6,730 nucleotides of DNA, from assembly GCA_016840125.1 (NCBI GenBank), contig JAEOSY010000074.1, positions 1 through 6,730 on the forward strand, written 5' to 3'. Positions within the stretch are counted from its first letter, which is position 1, and every line of letters begins with the position of its first letter. This DNA is from Candidatus Helarchaeota archaeon. GTDB taxonomy: Archaea; Asgardarchaeota; Lokiarchaeia; Helarchaeales; HEL-GB-A. The notes under the pieces are model-generated. The model was not told where the DNA came from, ran no database searches, and saw only the letters and a list, made by a program, of their open reading frames with translations. The position numbers and the translations under genes are program-made. This document shows positions 4,764-6,730 of this stretch, in pieces.

Positions 4764-4796
4764 ACTCACCAGCGGCTGCCTGGTGCAGTGGACAAA
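4764..4796 (+). other. Initiator tRNA intron 2 in the T-loop (59/60), 33 nt
   Basis: TTCA of the T-loop (4758-4761) pairs with TGGA (4789-4792) as a 4-bp central helix with one G-U. The 5' bulge is AAA (4762-4764), and the predicted cut after its second base matches the exon end needed. The 3' bulge CAAAT (4793-4797) is larger than usual. The intron core is a hairpin CACCAG-CGGCTGC-CTGGTG (4767-4785) plus CT/AG pairing. A-runs allow the splice sites to slide between positions 57 and 60 with the same product. Confidence 0.8.
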
Positions 4797-4855
4797 TCCA
4801 CCTCCCGCTACCTTTTAAAAAACAACCGTATTCTAAACAAATTGGAGATTATCAG

Positions 4856-4886
4856 TGAATTATCTCGTTTTTTTACTCATAATTCA
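4856..4886. repeat. Inverted repeat downstream of the initiator tRNA
   Basis: TGAATTAT (4856-4863) and ATAATTCA (4879-4886) are perfect 8-nt reverse complements around a 15-nt loop that contains seven T. It lies 46 nt past the tRNA in the otherwise plain AT-rich gap 4813-5003. It may be a backup transcript end or a binding site; nothing decides between these. Confidence 0.35.
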
Positions 4887-4993
4887 TCAAAAATATTCTT
4901 TTTACTAAAAAAGAAAGTCTATTTCAAGATAATTTACTTATCGATCCCACCCTCTTCTTTTAAAATGAAATTAGCCAAAAATATTTATTAAAC

Positions 4994-5135
4994 AGGTGAT
5001 ATCATAGTAGATCCTAATCAGACCAATTTTATTGAGCTTTCTTTTACTCCAATTAGTGATCTTGCTAGCACCTTTGATAATTTTCTCAAAGGGTGGCCTA
5101 AATTTTGTGAAGAGATCGATGATGCTATAAATTAT
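4994..5135 (+). other. In-frame open extension upstream of the homing endonuclease, with SD but no AUG
   Basis: A strong SD, AGGTGAT (4994-5000), complementary to the AUCACCU of archaeal 16S rRNA, is followed after 3 nt by ATA GTA GAT. From there the frame stays open into the endonuclease without a stop. It adds about 44 residues (beginning IVDPNQTNFIEL), with ordinary protein composition including two tryptophan/phenylalanine-rich turns (FDNFLKGWPKF). No ATG, GTG or TTG occurs in frame before 5136. Either AUA (5004) or another near-cognate codon starts translation, or an original ATG has been lost, or the short TTG form is used. Confidence 0.5.
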
Positions 5136-6113
5136 TTGAAGAAAATCAAAATATGCTTAAAAGGAGAATTTCCGACTGTAAAACAATTAAAAAAAATTGG
5201 GCGGAACGACTTGGTTCGTGTTATTCATAAAAAATACGGGGGTTTTAGAGAAGTCAGAAGGAGATTGAATCGTGAAAAAATAAAATTAGACGCGAATTAT
5301 TTTGAAATAATTGGTACTAAAGAAAAAGCATATTGGTTGGGATTTCTCTTTGCGGATGGTTGGATGTATATCAGAAAAAATAAACCTGATACTAGACAGC
5401 TGGGAATTGAAATCCATAAAAAGGATGAGGGGATAATAGATCGGTTCTTGAAGAGTTTAAAAGCAGAAGGAATAGAAAAACACTATAGGAAAAATAATGA
5501 TATGGTGTATATTAAGGTTGGAAACAAGAAACTTACAAAAGACCTAATAAACCATGGAGTAGTTCCAAATAAATCGAAAACGATAAAATTCCCTAACCTA
5601 AATTCACGTGAGTTAGAGCTCGCCTTTTTGCTAGGATATTATGATGGAGATGGAAAAAAGGATACAACAAGAATTGCTTCAGGAAGTAAAAAATTTCTAG
5701 AAAAAATTAAAGAAAAATTTCAATTAGAATTTAAAATTACTAAGCAACAAACAAAAGGGATTACTTATAGAATGATTTTAGGAGCAGAACTGTTTAATGA
5801 AATGATGGATAATTATTCGATGTCCTCTCCTAATAAACGCCGATACTTTTATACGAAGGAAGATCAATTGATTGCTTTCATTGAGGGAGGGAAATCTTAT
5901 AGGTCTAAAGTGGAAAAAGGACAAATAAATATTGAGAAGTGGCAAAATATTACAAAGGAATTCCTTACTAAACTTGTTTGGGAAAAACCATCTACTCAAA
6001 TTGCTCTTGAATATGGTATATCACCAAGTAGTATTATTAAAAAATGTCACAAATGGAATATCTTAAAACCCCCGCGAGGATATTGGGCTAAAATTAAAAG
6101 CAAAAAAGTATAA
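5136..6113 (+). CDS. LAGLIDADG homing endonuclease
   Basis: This encodes 325 residues from TTG at 5136. It carries two LAGLIDADG motifs, LGFLFADGW (68-76, acidic residue D74) and LLGYYDGDG (165-173, acidic D172), 98 residues apart. That is the arrangement of single-chain endonucleases that cut long asymmetric DNA sites. An N-terminal module FPTVKQLKKIGRNDL...GGFREVRRRL (12-44) is a known accessory DNA-binding element. The C-terminus has a helix-turn-helix (about 279-307) ending in KPPRGYWAKI (311-320). The active-site aspartates are present and the frame is intact, so it may be active. No splice-domain motifs of an intein are seen, so it is free-standing. TTG is a poor start with no SD, and the frame is open upstream to 4992. 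The stop overlaps an AAGGAGGT that follows. It lies 325 nt downstream of the intron-bearing initiator tRNA. Confidence 0.9.
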   Translation: MKKIKICLKGEFPTVKQLKKIGRNDLVRVIHKKYGGFREVRRRLNREKIKLDANYFEIIGTKEKAYWLGFLFADGWMYIRKNKPDTRQLGIEIHKKDEGIIDRFLKSLKAEGIEKHYRKNNDMVYIKVGNKKLTKDLINHGVVPNKSKTIKFPNLNSRELELAFLLGYYDGDGKKDTTRIASGSKKFLEKIKEKFQLEFKITKQQTKGITYRMILGAELFNEMMDNYSMSSPNKRRYFYTKEDQLIAFIEGGKSYRSKVEKGQINIEKWQNITKEFLTKLVWEKPSTQIALEYGISPSSIIKKCHKWNILKPPRGYWAKIKSKKV

Positions 6114-6136
6114 AGGAGGTTGGAATGACATATTAG
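6113..6136 (+). other. Strong SD followed by a three-codon reading frame
   Basis: AAGGAGGT (6113-6120) is a near-perfect SD, 4 nt before ATG (6125-6127). The frame ends after two more codons (ATG ACA TAT TAG). One base further the alternative frame is open for about 20 codons. This looks like the start of a broken gene or a translational remnant behind the endonuclease. Confidence 0.35.
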
Positions 6137-6184
6137 AATAATTAAACTCGCATCTCTCGAACACTATTTATTAGTTCTGCTAAA

Positions 6185-6231
6185 AAGATTTTAAAGACTA
6201 ATGGATCTCTAATAAATTGATTTAAAATCTT
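6185..6231. repeat. 11-bp perfect inverted repeat between the endonuclease and dprA genes
   Basis: AAGATTTTAAA (6185-6195) and TTTAAAATCTT (6221-6231) are exact reverse complements around a 25-nt loop. No T-run follows, so it is not a typical terminator. It may be a protein-binding site or a remnant of the element that carries the endonuclease. Confidence 0.45.
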
Positions 6232-6257
6232 ATAAGAAGTACTCTCTACCAATTAAT

Positions 6258-6269
6258 AAATATTTAAAA
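6258..6269 (+). promoter_or_regulatory. TATA box of the dprA-like gene
   Basis: AAATATTTAAAA lies about 20-26 nt before the ATG at 6284, the spacing expected for a leaderless archaeal mRNA. The AAAGG touching the ATG is too close to act as an SD. Confidence 0.4.
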
Positions 6270-6283
6270 TTAAATATTAAAGG

Positions 6284-6730
6284 ATGATAGAAAATAGGTG
6301 TAATATATATCAAAATAATAAAAGTGAATCCTTCTTGACAGATGATAAAGTATTATATATTGCACTAGGACGAATTCAAGGTATCACACTGAAGAAAATT
6401 TTACTGTTAGTAGAAAAAGGGTTAAGATCGCCACAAGAAATTATTGAAGCTCCTGTAAAAGATTTAAACAATGTCTTAAAGAAGGATGAAGTTATTGAAA
6501 AAGTTAGAGAACTAAATAACCCAGAAAATAAAAGAGTTTCAAATATTAAATCAATGATTAATTTATGTAAGAGAAAAAAGATTAATGTAATAACTTATTT
6601 TGATGACAATTATCCACTTATGCTCAAAAGGGTAGAAGATCCGCCTCTTTATTTATTTATTAAGGGGTCATTTTTGCCTCAAGATGAAAAATCATTATCA
6701 ATTATTGGAACCCGAAATCCATCATATTAT
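6284..6730 (+). CDS. dprA: DprA/Smf-like DNA-processing protein, 5' part (runs off the window)
   Basis: The first 149 residues are visible and the frame is open to the window edge. Residues 20-70 form an N-terminal helical region resembling the helix-hairpin-helix/SAM-like domain of DprA (IALGRIQGITLKKILLLVEKG). Residues 109-128 match the family signature NYPLMLKRVEDPPLYLFIKG. Residues 138-149 (LSIIGTRNPSYY) start the Rossmann-like domain with the IGTR loop that binds single-stranded DNA. In bacteria DprA loads RecA on incoming DNA during transformation, while Smf-like homologs without that role are widespread. The archaeal function is not established. The ATG at 6284 is fixed by an in-frame stop TAA just upstream (6278-6280). 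The gene has its own promoter, so it is probably not part of the endonuclease unit. Confidence 0.87.
   Translation, partial: MIENRCNIYQNNKSESFLTDDKVLYIALGRIQGITLKKILLLVEKGLRSPQEIIEAPVKDLNNVLKKDEVIEKVRELNNPENKRVSNIKSMINLCKRKKINVITYFDDNYPLMLKRVEDPPLYLFIKGSFLPQDEKSLSIIGTRNPSYY

Larger units (their letters stand above)
4693..4810 (+). tRNA. Initiator tRNA-Met (anticodon CAT) with two introns
   Basis: The acceptor stem AGCGGGA (4693-4699) pairs perfectly with TCCCGCT (4803-4809), giving the A1-U72 pair of archaeal initiators. The discriminator is A4810 and CCA is not encoded (CCT follows). The anticodon stem CGGGG/CCCCG (4721-4725 and 4743-4747) has the three G-C pairs characteristic of initiator tRNAs, and the anticodon CAT is at 4728-4730. 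The anticodon loop is 17 nt instead of 7, and the T-loop between GGTGG (4753-4757) and CCACC (4798-4802) is 40 nt instead of 7. Removing 10 and 33 nt yields a standard 75-nt tRNA with loops CTCATAA and TTCAAAT. A genome normally has few initiator genes, so splicing of this one may be essential for translation. Confidence 0.93.

Noticed and set aside
4788..4991. Open frame of 67 codons on the plus strand beginning inside the initiator tRNA
   Set aside because: It starts within the T-loop intron and covers the tRNA 3' half, has a low-complexity lysine/isoleucine composition, no SD, and lies in AT-rich spacer.
5136..6113. Intein or the catalytic part of an in-frame protein intron
   Set aside because: There is no N-terminal Cys/Ser splice block, no C-terminal His-Asn, and no host protein continues after the stop codon.
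1..6730. CRISPR array or other regular direct repeats
   Set aside because: No series of evenly spaced repeats is seen; the repeats present are isolated inverted pairs.

Overview
The window looks like a piece of an archaeal chromosome, most likely from an Asgard archaeon, that is AT-rich and gene-dense. Three lines support Archaea. First, the tRNA genes carry introns that fold into bulge-helix-bulge-like structures, some at non-canonical positions. Second, the initiator tRNA has the archaeal form with an A1-U72 end and a GGG/CCC anticodon stem. Third, promoters are TATA-type and several starts look leaderless, or use the GTGAT part of an archaeal Shine-Dalgarno (SD) sequence. The Asgard assignment rests mainly on one 245-residue protein that looks like a longin-type domain followed by a roadblock-like domain. 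It is an inference from fold pattern, not from a search.

Layout. Positions 1-45 are the 3' half of a tRNA-Ala(CGC). Next come two minus-strand genes for small zinc-binding proteins (100-618 and 753-914), then a plus-strand CPBP/CAAX-type membrane protease (1046-1789) with a palindrome near its likely transcription start. The minus-strand longin/roadblock protein (1829-2566) converges on the protease. A plus-strand tRNA-Ile(GAU) at 2708-2852 is interrupted in the D-loop and in the variable region. Its terminator T-run runs into the 3' end of a minus-strand two-gene unit (2860-4535). The upstream gene of that unit is a divergent tRNA-guanine transglycosylase-fold protein, and the downstream gene is an unrecognised 250-residue protein. 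A plus-strand initiator tRNA-Met (4693-4810) follows, interrupted by a 10-nt anticodon-loop intron and a 33-nt T-loop intron. After it come a LAGLIDADG homing endonuclease (5136-6113, possibly starting further upstream) and the first 149 codons of a DprA/Smf-like protein that runs off the window.

How the parts relate. Two of the three tRNA genes carry two introns each, and three of the four introns are outside the standard 37/38 site. A homing endonuclease sits directly downstream of one of them, so the region may record intron or endonuclease mobility around tRNA genes. The D-loop intron of tRNA-Ile contains a perfect 5-bp stem and 7-nt loop that looks like an anticodon arm reading isoleucine AUA (anticodon UAU). 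This is the most striking single signal in the window. The transglycosylase-like protein keeps the zinc site and the second catalytic aspartate, but where the first catalytic aspartate is expected I see a histidine at best. Its chemistry, and the role of its partner, are open.
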